Shown: positions 14,859-23,924 of the stretch, one piece after another
Position numbering within the stretch: position 1 is the stretch's first letter
How the letters are laid out: each line of letters opens with the position of its first letter
DNA from: Enterococcus pseudoavium NBRC 100491
GTDB lineage: Bacteria > Bacillota > Bacilli > Lactobacillales > Enterococcaceae
Assembly: GCF_001544295.1 (NCBI RefSeq)
Contig: NZ_BCQF01000023.1
Location: forward strand, 1-42,068
Length of the DNA: 42,068 nucleotides
Direction of reading: 5' to 3'
Made by a program: the position numbers and the translations under genes
The notes under the pieces: model-generated
Told to the model about the DNA's origin: nothing
The model's database searches: none
The model's input: only the letters and a program-made list of their open reading frames with translations

Positions 14859-15668
14859 ATGGATATTCCGAAATTCATTGATTACTTTATTCATGAAGAA
14901 ATCGTTATCACTGACAAAGGAAAAGATATCTCTGTTATAAAAATTGAAATAAATGATGATCTGACCGTTTTCGAACAATGGGCAAGACATCTTAGAGAGC
15001 ATTATTGTTCACTTGAAGAATTGGATGAACTAAGAGAAGGTACTGGTCTTTCTAGAGCTGAATTCCTTAGAGATATGAAGTTTCCCAATCCAAATTTTGG
15101 ATTGGGTTCAGCAACAATGTCCGGTGATTTTTCAGAAATATTAATTGCAGATTACATTGAATACATCTTGAATTATATAGTTCCAAGAGTACGCTACAGA
15201 CAAAAATTCAATCGAAATACTTCCACACAAGGAAGTGACTTAATTGGGTACAAAGTAGAGTCTATTGAAACTAATAGTATCAATGATGAAATGTTAATTG
15301 TTGAAGTAAAAGCTAGAAATAGTGAATCAAATCCAGAAGCAACTCTACAAAATGCTGTAGATCATTCTGCAAAAGACCTTGTTAGAATAGCTGAATCTTT
15401 AAATGCCTCTTACAGAATGTTAAAGAACTATAATGAAGAGGAAGGTATGCGTTTAGTAAGAAGATTTCAAAATCCTACAGACAGACCTCATAAGAGAACT
15501 TTTGCTGCAGCAGCTGTTAGTTCGGATAAAGCTTTTTCTAGAGAGTTATTAAAAGAAATCGATACTTCAGAACATCCTAGTCCAGATGTTCAGTTAATAG
15601 CTGTACACTCTCCTAAATTTTTAGAATTTATTAAACAAATGTATGTGAGGGCTGCCAATGTTAATTGA
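14859..15668 (+). CDS. hamA: HamA-like nuclease effector of a Hachiman-type defence system (DUF1837)
   Basis: A 269-residue protein. GSATMSGDFSEILIADYIEY is the conserved Hachiman HamA/DUF1837 block. GSDLIGYKV followed by EMLIVEVKARN gives the D...ExK arrangement of a PD-(D/E)xK nuclease. In Hachiman, HamA is held inactive by the helicase HamB and is released on phage-related DNA damage to degrade DNA. The ATG at 14859 is chosen over the TTG at 14850, which abuts the AAAAGGGG ribosome binding site. It overlaps the helicase gene by 11 bases, so the two are translationally coupled. The pair interrupts the normal Tn916 order between orf18 and orf17. Confidence 0.8.
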   Translation: MDIPKFIDYFIHEEIVITDKGKDISVIKIEINDDLTVFEQWARHLREHYCSLEELDELREGTGLSRAEFLRDMKFPNPNFGLGSATMSGDFSEILIADYIEYILNYIVPRVRYRQKFNRNTSTQGSDLIGYKVESIETNSINDEMLIVEVKARNSESNPEATLQNAVDHSAKDLVRIAESLNASYRMLKNYNEEEGMRLVRRFQNPTDRPHKRTFAAAAVSSDKAFSRELLKEIDTSEHPSPDVQLIAVHSPKFLEFIKQMYVRAANVN

Positions 15669-18600
15669 AAATAATTCAAAATATTACTTAAAAAAAGTTC
15701 AAGCAAAATCAAAAATGTTTGAATACAATGTTCCTCTTGAAGAGCATATCCAAGTAGAATATATGGCACAAGAATTAATAGTCCTTGCAATAGCGACAAT
15801 TGGTGATGCATCTAATTTTATTTGGGATAATAGATATACTGAATTTTCTTCAAAATTAAATAATGAACTATTTGAAAATTTAAATTTCACATCAATTTAC
15901 TTTGATTCACTACTTACTTCAGAGATTGGTGAAGCAAGTTATAATGATTATTTTGGATTATTAGGGGCAATTTCTTTCTATCTTTCGGATGCACTTGGAA
16001 GTACAAAAGTAATGATAAACAAGATAGATTGGGCAATGGATTTAGAAATTAATGAAATTGATACTTTTCTTTTATATCTATTAGCAGACAGATTGGACGA
16101 ATTAAAGGGGTACGAGTTTTCCAGTCAATATGGTAATCTCTTCTATTATCTAATATATGACTTATCTCAATTTTACTTAGATGGTACACCCATTGATTTT
16201 GAAAAATTAAATGACTTAAAACAAGAAATATATCTATCTCAAAATCCACGAGAGATTCTTTTTGGAGATTCATTATTGGCAGTTTTTATTAAAAAGTATA
16301 AAAATTCTGCTTTGAATCTTTTGCCCAATTATTCTGATACGACAATACAAGATTGGGAAGATTTATTGTTAAACAATCATACAATAAAAGAATTGTGGCC
16401 TAGTCAAATTTTGCTAGGAGAAAAGAATATTTTTAAAGGTAAATCTGGAGTCATTCAAATGCCTACGAGTTCTGGCAAAACAACTTCAATTGGTTTAATA
16501 ATTAGATCAGCTTTTATTACCCATCGAACAAAACTTGCCGTTGTTGTGGCTCCATTTAAAGCTCTCTGCAAAGAAATAACTCTAAATTTAATAGAATTCT
16601 TTTCAAATGATGAGGTAATCATAAACGAACTGTCGGATATTGCAGAAAAAGATGATATTGCGTTCTTTGATAATGATATCGCTACAAACACATTGATTAT
16701 ACTCACTCCTGAAAAATTACTGTTCTTAATTAGAAATAATAGTGAAATTTTGGAAGAACTTAACTTGATTATTTTTGATGAAGCTCACTTATTCGATGAT
16801 AGCTCGCGAGGTACTAATTATGAATTGCTTGTTTCAACAATCAGATATTACTTAAATGAATCTTCACAAAAAATACTGATCTCAGCGGTTATTGCGAATA
16901 GTGAAGTAATCAATGAATGGTTAAATGGTACTGATGGAGAAGTTATTTCTAACAACAATATTATTTCTTCCCAACGATCAATAGCAATAGGTGATTGGAT
17001 GGGACAAACTGGACAGTTATATTTTCTAAATCAAGATAATCCTGACATAGATGATTTTTATGTCCCAAGAATTGTTGATATACGTGAAATAAATAGACTT
17101 GATAGAGAAAGAGCAAAAAGGTATTTTCCTGACGTGGATTTTCGTAAAAGAAAACTCAATAAACCTTACGATATGCAAATTTATTATGCATTAAAAATGG
17201 TTCACAATGGAGCAACAGCTATATTCTCTGGAACAAAAAAAACTGCTGATAAGACCATCGAAAGACTACTTGAACTTGAAGAAAGAGGACTAGATATATC
17301 AGCCTTTTCAAATGAAGTTAGTCAAAATGAGAATACAAAAATAGCAAGTCTTATTAATATGAACTTAGGAAGTGATACTGAATATTATATTTCAGCCTTG
17401 AAGGGCATATTTATTCATCATGGTAATATTCCTCTAGGAATTCGATTATCAGTTGAATATGCAATGTCGCAGAATTTAATCAATTTTGTAGTTTGTACTT
17501 CCACCTTAGCTCAAGGAGTGAATTTACCAATTAAATACCTTATTATTTCAAGTCTCTATCAAGGAAAAAGTCAAATGAAGGTTCGTGATTTTCACAATTT
17601 ATTAGGTAGAGTGGGTAGAGCAGGTAAGCATATTGAAGGAACGGTTATATTATCAGAACCTTTTATTCATTCTAACAAATCAAATTGGAAATGGAACAGA
17701 TACAAAAATATGCTAGATATTGATAATTCAGAAGACAGTGAGAGTAATTTATTAAAGCTTGTTAGGCCTATTATAATTGATAAATTCCCCCCTATTAATC
17801 TTTGGAATGTACTGCCACAAAAGTATACTAATCAAGAACAGTTTAATGATGTAATCAATAAGATAAAAACCGTAATTAGCAACTCAAATTTTCCGAATAA
17901 AATATCAGACTTCAACTTCGAATTAAAGATAATTTTAGATATTTTAAAAGATGTCGAAAACTATGTAATGTACTTTGTGAAATACTTTAAAGATTCAAAT
18001 CCAAATTTTACTAATATGGTAACTCAGCAAACTTTAGGTTATCATTTGGCTAGCGATAGCGAAAAAGAAAAATTAGTTGAACTGTTTGAGGTAATTAAGA
18101 CTTATTCTCTTTCTTTCACTGAAGCTGAACTATCTCTTTATTCAATATCCTCTTTAGGATTTGATAACTCTAAAGTCTTGTCTCAATGGATTTCAGAGAA
18201 AATTGAAAACATTACTCAAGCAAGGTCAGAATTTGAATTGATTGACATAATCTTTCCTCAGTTAATATTATTCTCAGAAAATAATATTATAAATAGGATT
18301 GATGATACTTCTATTTTTACTCAGATATGTGAATTATGGACTCAAGGACAAAGCTATTCTGATATTTTAAACTATTGTCAAAGCAATCAATTCCAAATTA
18401 GTAAGCGTAATCAGCTAGTTCCGCTCATATTACAAGATATCATTGAAATATGTGATAACATACTAGCTTACAGCACTATATTACCTCTAAATGGAGTTGC
18501 AACATTTATGGAAAATTCCGAAAATGATTCAACACTTCATTTGATTAAAAGTCTACAAAAGAAAATACGTTATGGACTTCCTAGCAATCTATCAATAAAT

Positions 18601-18795
18601 ATTTTCGAGCTTGGTTTTTCTGATCGAGTAATTGCTCAAATTTTGGCTCGAATTATTGAAAATTCTTCTTCTTTTACAATTACTTCAATTAGTAAAAGGA
18701 TAACTAAAGAATTACTTAGACAAAATAAACGAGAGATTGAAGAAGCACTAAAAGTTTTTCCTCAATATTTTCTGGATATATTGAGAAAAATATAA
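15658..18795 (+). CDS. hamB: HamB-like superfamily 2 helicase of a Hachiman-type defence system
   Basis: A 1045-residue DExH-box helicase. Walker A/motif I is VIQMPTSSGKTTSIGLIIRS (about residues 264-283), then AVVVAPFKALCKE (Ia), LIIFDEAHLFDDSSRGTNYE (DEAH, motif II), LISAV (III), FVVCTSTLAQGVNLP (V) and LLGRVGRAGKHIEGT (VI). This layout and its pairing with a DUF1837-type gene match HamB, which senses phage DNA intermediates and controls HamA. The C-terminal 350 residues are helical with no domain that I recognise. Codon usage is more AT-rich than in the neighbouring transfer genes, consistent with later acquisition. Confidence 0.82.
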   Translation: MLIENNSKYYLKKVQAKSKMFEYNVPLEEHIQVEYMAQELIVLAIATIGDASNFIWDNRYTEFSSKLNNELFENLNFTSIYFDSLLTSEIGEASYNDYFGLLGAISFYLSDALGSTKVMINKIDWAMDLEINEIDTFLLYLLADRLDELKGYEFSSQYGNLFYYLIYDLSQFYLDGTPIDFEKLNDLKQEIYLSQNPREILFGDSLLAVFIKKYKNSALNLLPNYSDTTIQDWEDLLLNNHTIKELWPSQILLGEKNIFKGKSGVIQMPTSSGKTTSIGLIIRSAFITHRTKLAVVVAPFKALCKEITLNLIEFFSNDEVIINELSDIAEKDDIAFFDNDIATNTLIILTPEKLLFLIRNNSEILEELNLIIFDEAHLFDDSSRGTNYELLVSTIRYYLNESSQKILISAVIANSEVINEWLNGTDGEVISNNNIISSQRSIAIGDWMGQTGQLYFLNQDNPDIDDFYVPRIVDIREINRLDRERAKRYFPDVDFRKRKLNKPYDMQIYYALKMVHNGATAIFSGTKKTADKTIERLLELEERGLDISAFSNEVSQNENTKIASLINMNLGSDTEYYISALKGIFIHHGNIPLGIRLSVEYAMSQNLINFVVCTSTLAQGVNLPIKYLIISSLYQGKSQMKVRDFHNLLGRVGRAGKHIEGTVILSEPFIHSNKSNWKWNRYKNMLDIDNSEDSESNLLKLVRPIIIDKFPPINLWNVLPQKYTNQEQFNDVINKIKTVISNSNFPNKISDFNFELKIILDILKDVENYVMYFVKYFKDSNPNFTNMVTQQTLGYHLASDSEKEKLVELFEVIKTYSLSFTEAELSLYSISSLGFDNSKVLSQWISEKIENITQARSEFELIDIIFPQLILFSENNIINRIDDTSIFTQICELWTQGQSYSDILNYCQSNQFQISKRNQLVPLILQDIIEICDNILAYSTILPLNGVATFMENSENDSTLHLIKSLQKKIRYGLPSNLSINIFELGFSDRVIAQILARIIENSSSFTITSISKRITKELLRQNKREIEEALKVFPQYFLDILRKI

Positions 18796-18803
18796 ACTAT
18801 TGA

Positions 18804-18829
18804 GAGCACCTTTATAGGTGTTCTTTTTT
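18804..18829 (+). terminator. Terminator between hamB and orf17
   Basis: GAGCACC pairs with GGTGTTC (with one G-U pair) and is followed by TTTTTT. It ends the Hachiman-like operon just before the orf17 ribosome binding site. Confidence 0.7.
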
Positions 18830-18842
18830 GGAGGTGTTTAAA

Positions 18843-19235
18843 CTGAAAAAACTAAAAAGCTATACCAGTATTTGGTCCGTTGAAAAAGTGATTTATGCCA
18901 TCAACGACTTTAAACTTCCCTTTCCAATTAGTTTTAGTCAGATGGCTTGGTTTGTTTGTAGTCTGTTTACGGTGATTCTACTGGCTGATATCCCTCCTCT
19001 TTCATTGATTGAGGGGGCGTTATTGAAATATGTCGGCATTCCTGTTGGCTTGACTTGGTTCATGAGTCAAAAGACGTTCGATGGGAAGAAACCCTATCGT
19101 TTTATTCAAACCGTTGTCACTTATGCCTTCCGTCCCAAACGAACCTATGCTGGAAAAAAAGTAACCTTTGAAAAAGAGAAAATGGATGAAACTGCCACAA
19201 TTGTAAGGAGTGAATACATTGAATTATCCGATTAA
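18843..19235 (+). CDS. TcpE-family conjugation membrane protein (Tn916 Orf17 type)
   Basis: About 130 residues, with SYTSIWSVEKVIYAINDFKL, two hydrophobic segments (ISFSQMAWFVCSLFTVILLA and a shorter one about residue 70) and the terminal basic YAFRPKRTYAGKK; all match TcpE/ConD-like proteins that form part of the membrane channel. The start is unusual: GGAGGTG (18830-18836) is 6 bases ahead of CTG 18843, while the in-frame GTG at 18834 lies inside the Shine-Dalgarno. I give CTG. Its end overlaps the VirB4-like gene. Confidence 0.85.
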   Translation: MKKLKSYTSIWSVEKVIYAINDFKLPFPISFSQMAWFVCSLFTVILLADIPPLSLIEGALLKYVGIPVGLTWFMSQKTFDGKKPYRFIQTVVTYAFRPKRTYAGKKVTFEKEKMDETATIVRSEYIELSD

Positions 19236-21666
19236 ATACATTGAAAACAACCTCGTATTCAATCACGAAGGCGAATGTTTTGCCTATTTTGAATTGTTGC
19301 CCTATAACTATTCCTTTTTGACCCCTGAACAGAAACTTCAAGTCCACACGAATTTTCGACAACTCATTGCACAAAATCGTGAAGGTAAGATTCATGCCTT
19401 ACAAATAAGTACCGAACGATCGATTCGTTCGATTCAAGAAAAAAGTAAAGAAACGGTCACTGGTCGGTTGAAAGACATTGCTTTTCAGCGGATTGATGAA
19501 CAAACCGAAGCGTTAGTAAACATGATTGGTGACAATCAAGTGGACTATCGCTTTTTTATTGGCTTTAAATTACTGGTCAATGAAGAGGAAGTTTCCTTAA
19601 AGAATTTGAAAAAATCTGCCAAAAATACACTCACTACATTTTTTAGAGAAGTGAATCAAAAATGGATGGGTGATTTTGTCGTGATGCCACAAGATGAGGT
19701 CCGTCGTTACACAAAAATGGCTGACCTCTTACAAGCAAAGATTGAACGACGTTTCCATATCAGACCCTTAGATAAAAATGATTTTGGCTATTTGATTGAA
19801 CATCTGTATGGCAAAGAAACAAGTTCTTTTGAGGAATACGAATTCCCTTTACCTCTCAAAAAATTGAAACACCAAACACTCGTAAAACGATATGATTTAC
19901 TGAAACCCACTCGTTCCTTGATTGAAGAAAACCAACGCTATTTGAAAATTCAAAATGAAGAAACGACGTCTTATGTTGCTTACTTTACGATTGATTCGAT
20001 TGTGGGCGAATTGGATTTTCCTTCCAATGAGATTTTCTATTACCAGCAACAACAATTCGACTTCCCCATTGATACCAATATGAACATTGAAATTGTTGCC
20101 AATAAAAAAGCCTTGTCTACTGTTCGGAACAAGAAAAAAGAACTCAAAGACTTGGACGATCATGCGTGGAATAGTGACAATGAAACAGGAAACAACGTTT
20201 TGGAAGCCTTAGAAGATGTCAATGAGTTAGAAGCTGAATTAGACCAGACCAAAGAAGCCATGTACAAACTAAGCTATGTTATTCGAGTGGCAGCTTCTTC
20301 CTATGAAGAATTAAAACGTCGTTGCAATGAGATCAAAGATTTCTATGACGATTGGAGTATTAAATTGGTTCGTCCCTTTGGCGATATGTTGGGCTTACAT
20401 TATGAATTTCTTCCTTCAAGCAAACGATACATCAACGACTATGTGCAATATGTGACTTCTGACTTTCTAGCTGGCTTAGGTTTTGGTGCTTCCCAAATGT
20501 TAGGAGAAACAGAAGGAATTTACATTGGCTACAACATCGAGACTGGAAAAAATGTGTATCTTAAACCTAGTTTAGCTAGTCAAGGTGTCAAAGGTTCGGT
20601 GACGAATGCTCTGGCTTCGGCTTTTCTTGGTTCTTTAGGTGGTGGAAAATCCTTCTCTAATAACTTGTTGGTGTATTACTCGGTTTTATTTGGGGCACAA
20701 GCGTTAATTGTTGATCCAAAGGCCGAACGTGGCAATTGGAAAGAAACCTTGCCAGACATGGCCGATGAAATTAATATTGTCAATTTAACCAGTGAAGAGA
20801 AAAATCAAGGCTTGCTTGATCCCTATGTTCTCATGAAACGGAAGAAAGACGCTGAAAGTTTAGCGATTGATATTCTCACTTTTCTAACTGGAATTTCTAG
20901 TCGAGATGGGGAACGTTTCCCTCTTTTACGAAAAGCGATTCGATCCGTCACTCAAAAAGAGATTCGTGGTTTGTGGTTAGTCATTGATGAATTACGAGAA
21001 GATGACAACCCACTATCGCATTCGATTGCGGATCACATTGAAAGTTTTACCGATTATGACTTTGCCCATTTACTATTTAGTGATGGGACAACGGAAAACT
21101 CGATTAGTTTAGAGAAACAGTTAAATATTATTCAAGTGGCAGATTTGGTTTTACCAGACGCCCAATCTAATTTTTCAGATTACACCACTCTTGAATTATT
21201 GAGTGTGGCTATGTTAATTGTCATTTCGACTTTTGCTTTGGATTTCATTCATTCTGATCGAACCAAATTTAAAATTGTGGATTTGGACGAAGCGTGGTCG
21301 TTTTTACAAGTAGCTCAAGGAAAAACCTTGTCGAATCGCTTAGTTCGTGCAGGACGTGCAATGAATGCGGGTGTTTATTTTGTCACGCAAAATGCGGACG
21401 ACTTAATCGATGAAAAATTGAAAAACAATATTGGCTTAAAGTTTGCCTTTCGTTCAACGGATAGTCAGGAAATCAAAAAAACATTGACTTTCTTTGGTGT
21501 GGATCCCAACGACGAGGACAATCAAAAACGGTTGCGAGAATTAGAAAATGGCCAATGCTTGATTCAAGATTTATATGGGCGTGTTGGTACAATTCAAGTC
21601 CATCCAGTCTTTGAAGATTTATTCCATGCCTTTGATACTCGTCCCCCCGTCCATCAAGAAGAGTGA
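19219..21666 (+). CDS. VirB4/TcpF-like conjugation ATPase (Tn916 Orf16, ConE type)
   Basis: An 815-residue cytoplasmic ATPase that powers the type IV secretion channel. Walker A is SLGGGKSFSNNLLVYY (about residues 473-488), with ALIVDPKAERGNWKETLPDM after it; Walker B lies in KIVDLDEAWSFLQVAQGKTL, and NRLVRAGRAMNAGVYFVTQN is the conserved downstream motif. The TTG at 19219 is chosen because AAGGAG (19205-19210) is 8 bases upstream and the product then begins MNYPIKYIE as in relatives; GTG 19210 overlaps the ribosome binding site. It overlaps the genes on both sides. Confidence 0.93.
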   Translation: MNYPIKYIENNLVFNHEGECFAYFELLPYNYSFLTPEQKLQVHTNFRQLIAQNREGKIHALQISTERSIRSIQEKSKETVTGRLKDIAFQRIDEQTEALVNMIGDNQVDYRFFIGFKLLVNEEEVSLKNLKKSAKNTLTTFFREVNQKWMGDFVVMPQDEVRRYTKMADLLQAKIERRFHIRPLDKNDFGYLIEHLYGKETSSFEEYEFPLPLKKLKHQTLVKRYDLLKPTRSLIEENQRYLKIQNEETTSYVAYFTIDSIVGELDFPSNEIFYYQQQQFDFPIDTNMNIEIVANKKALSTVRNKKKELKDLDDHAWNSDNETGNNVLEALEDVNELEAELDQTKEAMYKLSYVIRVAASSYEELKRRCNEIKDFYDDWSIKLVRPFGDMLGLHYEFLPSSKRYINDYVQYVTSDFLAGLGFGASQMLGETEGIYIGYNIETGKNVYLKPSLASQGVKGSVTNALASAFLGSLGGGKSFSNNLLVYYSVLFGAQALIVDPKAERGNWKETLPDMADEINIVNLTSEEKNQGLLDPYVLMKRKKDAESLAIDILTFLTGISSRDGERFPLLRKAIRSVTQKEIRGLWLVIDELREDDNPLSHSIADHIESFTDYDFAHLLFSDGTTENSISLEKQLNIIQVADLVLPDAQSNFSDYTTLELLSVAMLIVISTFALDFIHSDRTKFKIVDLDEAWSFLQVAQGKTLSNRLVRAGRAMNAGVYFVTQNADDLIDEKLKNNIGLKFAFRSTDSQEIKKTLTFFGVDPNDEDNQKRLRELENGQCLIQDLYGRVGTIQVHPVFEDLFHAFDTRPPVHQEE

Positions 21667-21676
21667 GGTGTATACA

Positions 21677-23914
21677 TTGAAACCAAAATTGAAAAAAATG
21701 CTAGGTGTCATTCTTCTAATTGGAGGAATGACTTTTTTATTTCTCTTACTTTTTGGTACTGTCGCTCAGGCGATTGGACTAGTTGATGATACCGTGGACG
21801 TACAAAATTTGTATTCACAATATCCTTTGTCTCATTATCAATTGGATTTCTACGTTGATACCGATTGGGACTGGTTGCCTTGGAATTGGAAAGATGGCAT
21901 TGGCAATCAAGTGCAATATGGCTTATATGCTATGTCTGATTTTATTTGGACCATTAGTTTGTACCTCTCCAATGCGACGGGTTACTTGATCAAACAAGCT
22001 TACAAACTGGATTTCATCTCAGACACAGCGAATCAAATTGGTGAAAATATTCAAATATTAGCAGGCATATCAGAAAATGGCTTTTCGACTTCTGGCTTTT
22101 ATGTTGGCTTTCTGTTGTTGTTTATTCTGATTGTAGGGGCCTATGTTGCCTATGTCGGCTTGCTCAAACGAGAGACATCCAAAGCAATTCAAGCAGTCAC
22201 GAATTTTCTTGTGGTGTTTGTTTTGTCGGCCGGCTTTATTGCTTTTGCCCCTTCGTACATTCAACGAATTAATGAATTTTCTGCCGATATTTCGCAAGCC
22301 AGTTTGGATTTAGGGGGGCAAATTATTTTTCCTCATTCCTCTTCACAAGGAACAGATAGTGTAGACAGTATTCGAGATACCTTGTTTTCGGTACAAGTCG
22401 AACAACCTTGGCTTTTACTACAATTTGATAACTCTAATAAAGAAGAAATTGGCGAAAGTCGGGTCAATGACCTGTTGGCAATCAATCCTGATACCAATAA
22501 TGGGAAAGATCGTGAGGAAGCAGTAAAAAATGAAATTGAAGAACACGACAACCAACAACTAACCTTAACAAAAACGGTCAATCGATTAGGGACGGTTAGT
22601 TTTTTAGTCTTGTTTAACATTGGGATTTCCATTTTCGTTTTCTTATTGACTGGCATTATGATTTTCAGTCAAATTCTGTTTATTCTCTATGCAATGTTCT
22701 TGCCTATTATTTTCTTGTTGGCTATGTTGCCAACCTTTAGTGGCATGGGAAAAGCGGCATTGATGAAACTCTTTAATACCATTATGTTGCGAGCTGGAAT
22801 CACGTTGATTATTACGGTGGCGTTTAGTTTATCCACCATGTTGTATAGCCTAACCACCAGTTATCCCTTTTTCCTAGTTGCCTTTTTACAGATTGTGACT
22901 TTTGCGGGTATCTACTTAAAGATGGGCGATATTATGAGTTTGTTTAATCTTCAAGCCAACGATTCCCAACAAATTAGTCGAGGGGTTATGAGACGACCAA
23001 AACAATATATGCACCGAGGAGCACGACGACTTCAACGAACCATTAGTCGAACCATGATCGGTGGTTCTCTTGGGTATTTGGCAGGCAAAACCAAAGGAAG
23101 AAAAAATGCCAAGCAACTTCCTTCAATTGCAGGTACAACGCCTTCCAATGCTCGTGCGTCTGTCCCTTCCAATCAACAAAAAAATGATCGCACACAACGA
23201 CCAACCACTCGAAGTTATCAGACTGGGCAACAAATTGGGAAAGTCTTGGATAGTAAAAATCGAGCGAGCAATTTTGTGGCTCAAAAGAAACAACAAGTCA
23301 AAGAGTTACCTAAAACAGTTACAGGGAATCTTCATCAAACCATTTCTGATTTTAAACAAGGGATGTCAGATGAACGAACGGAATCAGTAACAAGTAAAAA
23401 CAGACCGGTTGTACAATCTCGAAAAACAAAACAAGAAAAAAAGCGAGGAACAACAAATCCTACGACTGACAAAAACCATCAACGACCAGCTGTTGATTCG
23501 GTTCAAGCAGTGAATAAGATACAACAAGCAAGTACGTCAAACAAACGAATAGATTCAGTATCGAGAAAAAATAGACCGGTTATTCAATCTCGAAAAACAA
23601 ATCGAGAAATGAAACCAATTCGTTCTACTGTTACTCGTCCACCTGTACAACACAGACCATCGAATAAGATCCAAACAGTATCGCAAGAAGTACCACAAGG
23701 ACAGACAGCTTCCAAAGTACAAGAGCGAATAACCAAACAAAGGAACCGCTCGATAAAACAACAACCTTCTATCAAGCAACAAGCTCCTATTTCTCGCAAG
23801 CAACCAACAAGGTACATGACAAATCAGAAACAAACAACGTCAACTGTCCGTTATTCTCAAAATAACCGTCAAAAGAAAAATGTCCGTTTCACACGTCCAA
23901 TGAAAAGAAAGTAG
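21677..23914 (+). CDS. VirB6-like channel protein with basic tail (Tn916 Orf15, ConG type)
   Basis: A 745-residue polytopic membrane protein. Hydrophobic segments lie near residues 8-30, 140-165, 180-205, and 300-420 (LFNIGISIFVFLLTGIMIFS, LYAMFLPIIFLLAMLPTF, TLIITVAFSLSTMLY). The last 270 residues are basic, rich in Gln, Lys, Arg and Ser, and probably disordered. A repeat of the form SVxSxKNRPVxQSRKT occurs twice, encoded at about 23384-23433 and 23554-23603. TTG 21677 follows GAGGTG and gives MKPKLKKMLGVILL; the longer in-frame extension lies inside the previous gene and is rejected. Confidence 0.9.
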   Translation: MKPKLKKMLGVILLIGGMTFLFLLLFGTVAQAIGLVDDTVDVQNLYSQYPLSHYQLDFYVDTDWDWLPWNWKDGIGNQVQYGLYAMSDFIWTISLYLSNATGYLIKQAYKLDFISDTANQIGENIQILAGISENGFSTSGFYVGFLLLFILIVGAYVAYVGLLKRETSKAIQAVTNFLVVFVLSAGFIAFAPSYIQRINEFSADISQASLDLGGQIIFPHSSSQGTDSVDSIRDTLFSVQVEQPWLLLQFDNSNKEEIGESRVNDLLAINPDTNNGKDREEAVKNEIEEHDNQQLTLTKTVNRLGTVSFLVLFNIGISIFVFLLTGIMIFSQILFILYAMFLPIIFLLAMLPTFSGMGKAALMKLFNTIMLRAGITLIITVAFSLSTMLYSLTTSYPFFLVAFLQIVTFAGIYLKMGDIMSLFNLQANDSQQISRGVMRRPKQYMHRGARRLQRTISRTMIGGSLGYLAGKTKGRKNAKQLPSIAGTTPSNARASVPSNQQKNDRTQRPTTRSYQTGQQIGKVLDSKNRASNFVAQKKQQVKELPKTVTGNLHQTISDFKQGMSDERTESVTSKNRPVVQSRKTKQEKKRGTTNPTTDKNHQRPAVDSVQAVNKIQQASTSNKRIDSVSRKNRPVIQSRKTNREMKPIRSTVTRPPVQHRPSNKIQTVSQEVPQGQTASKVQERITKQRNRSIKQQPSIKQQAPISRKQPTRYMTNQKQTTSTVRYSQNNRQKKNVRFTRPMKRK

Positions 23915-23924
23915 GTCAATCGCT

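Noticed and set aside
22916-23833. Several long antisense frames opposite the VirB6-like gene
   Set aside because: They are by-products of the biased Lys/Gln/Arg-rich coding strand and lack start signals.
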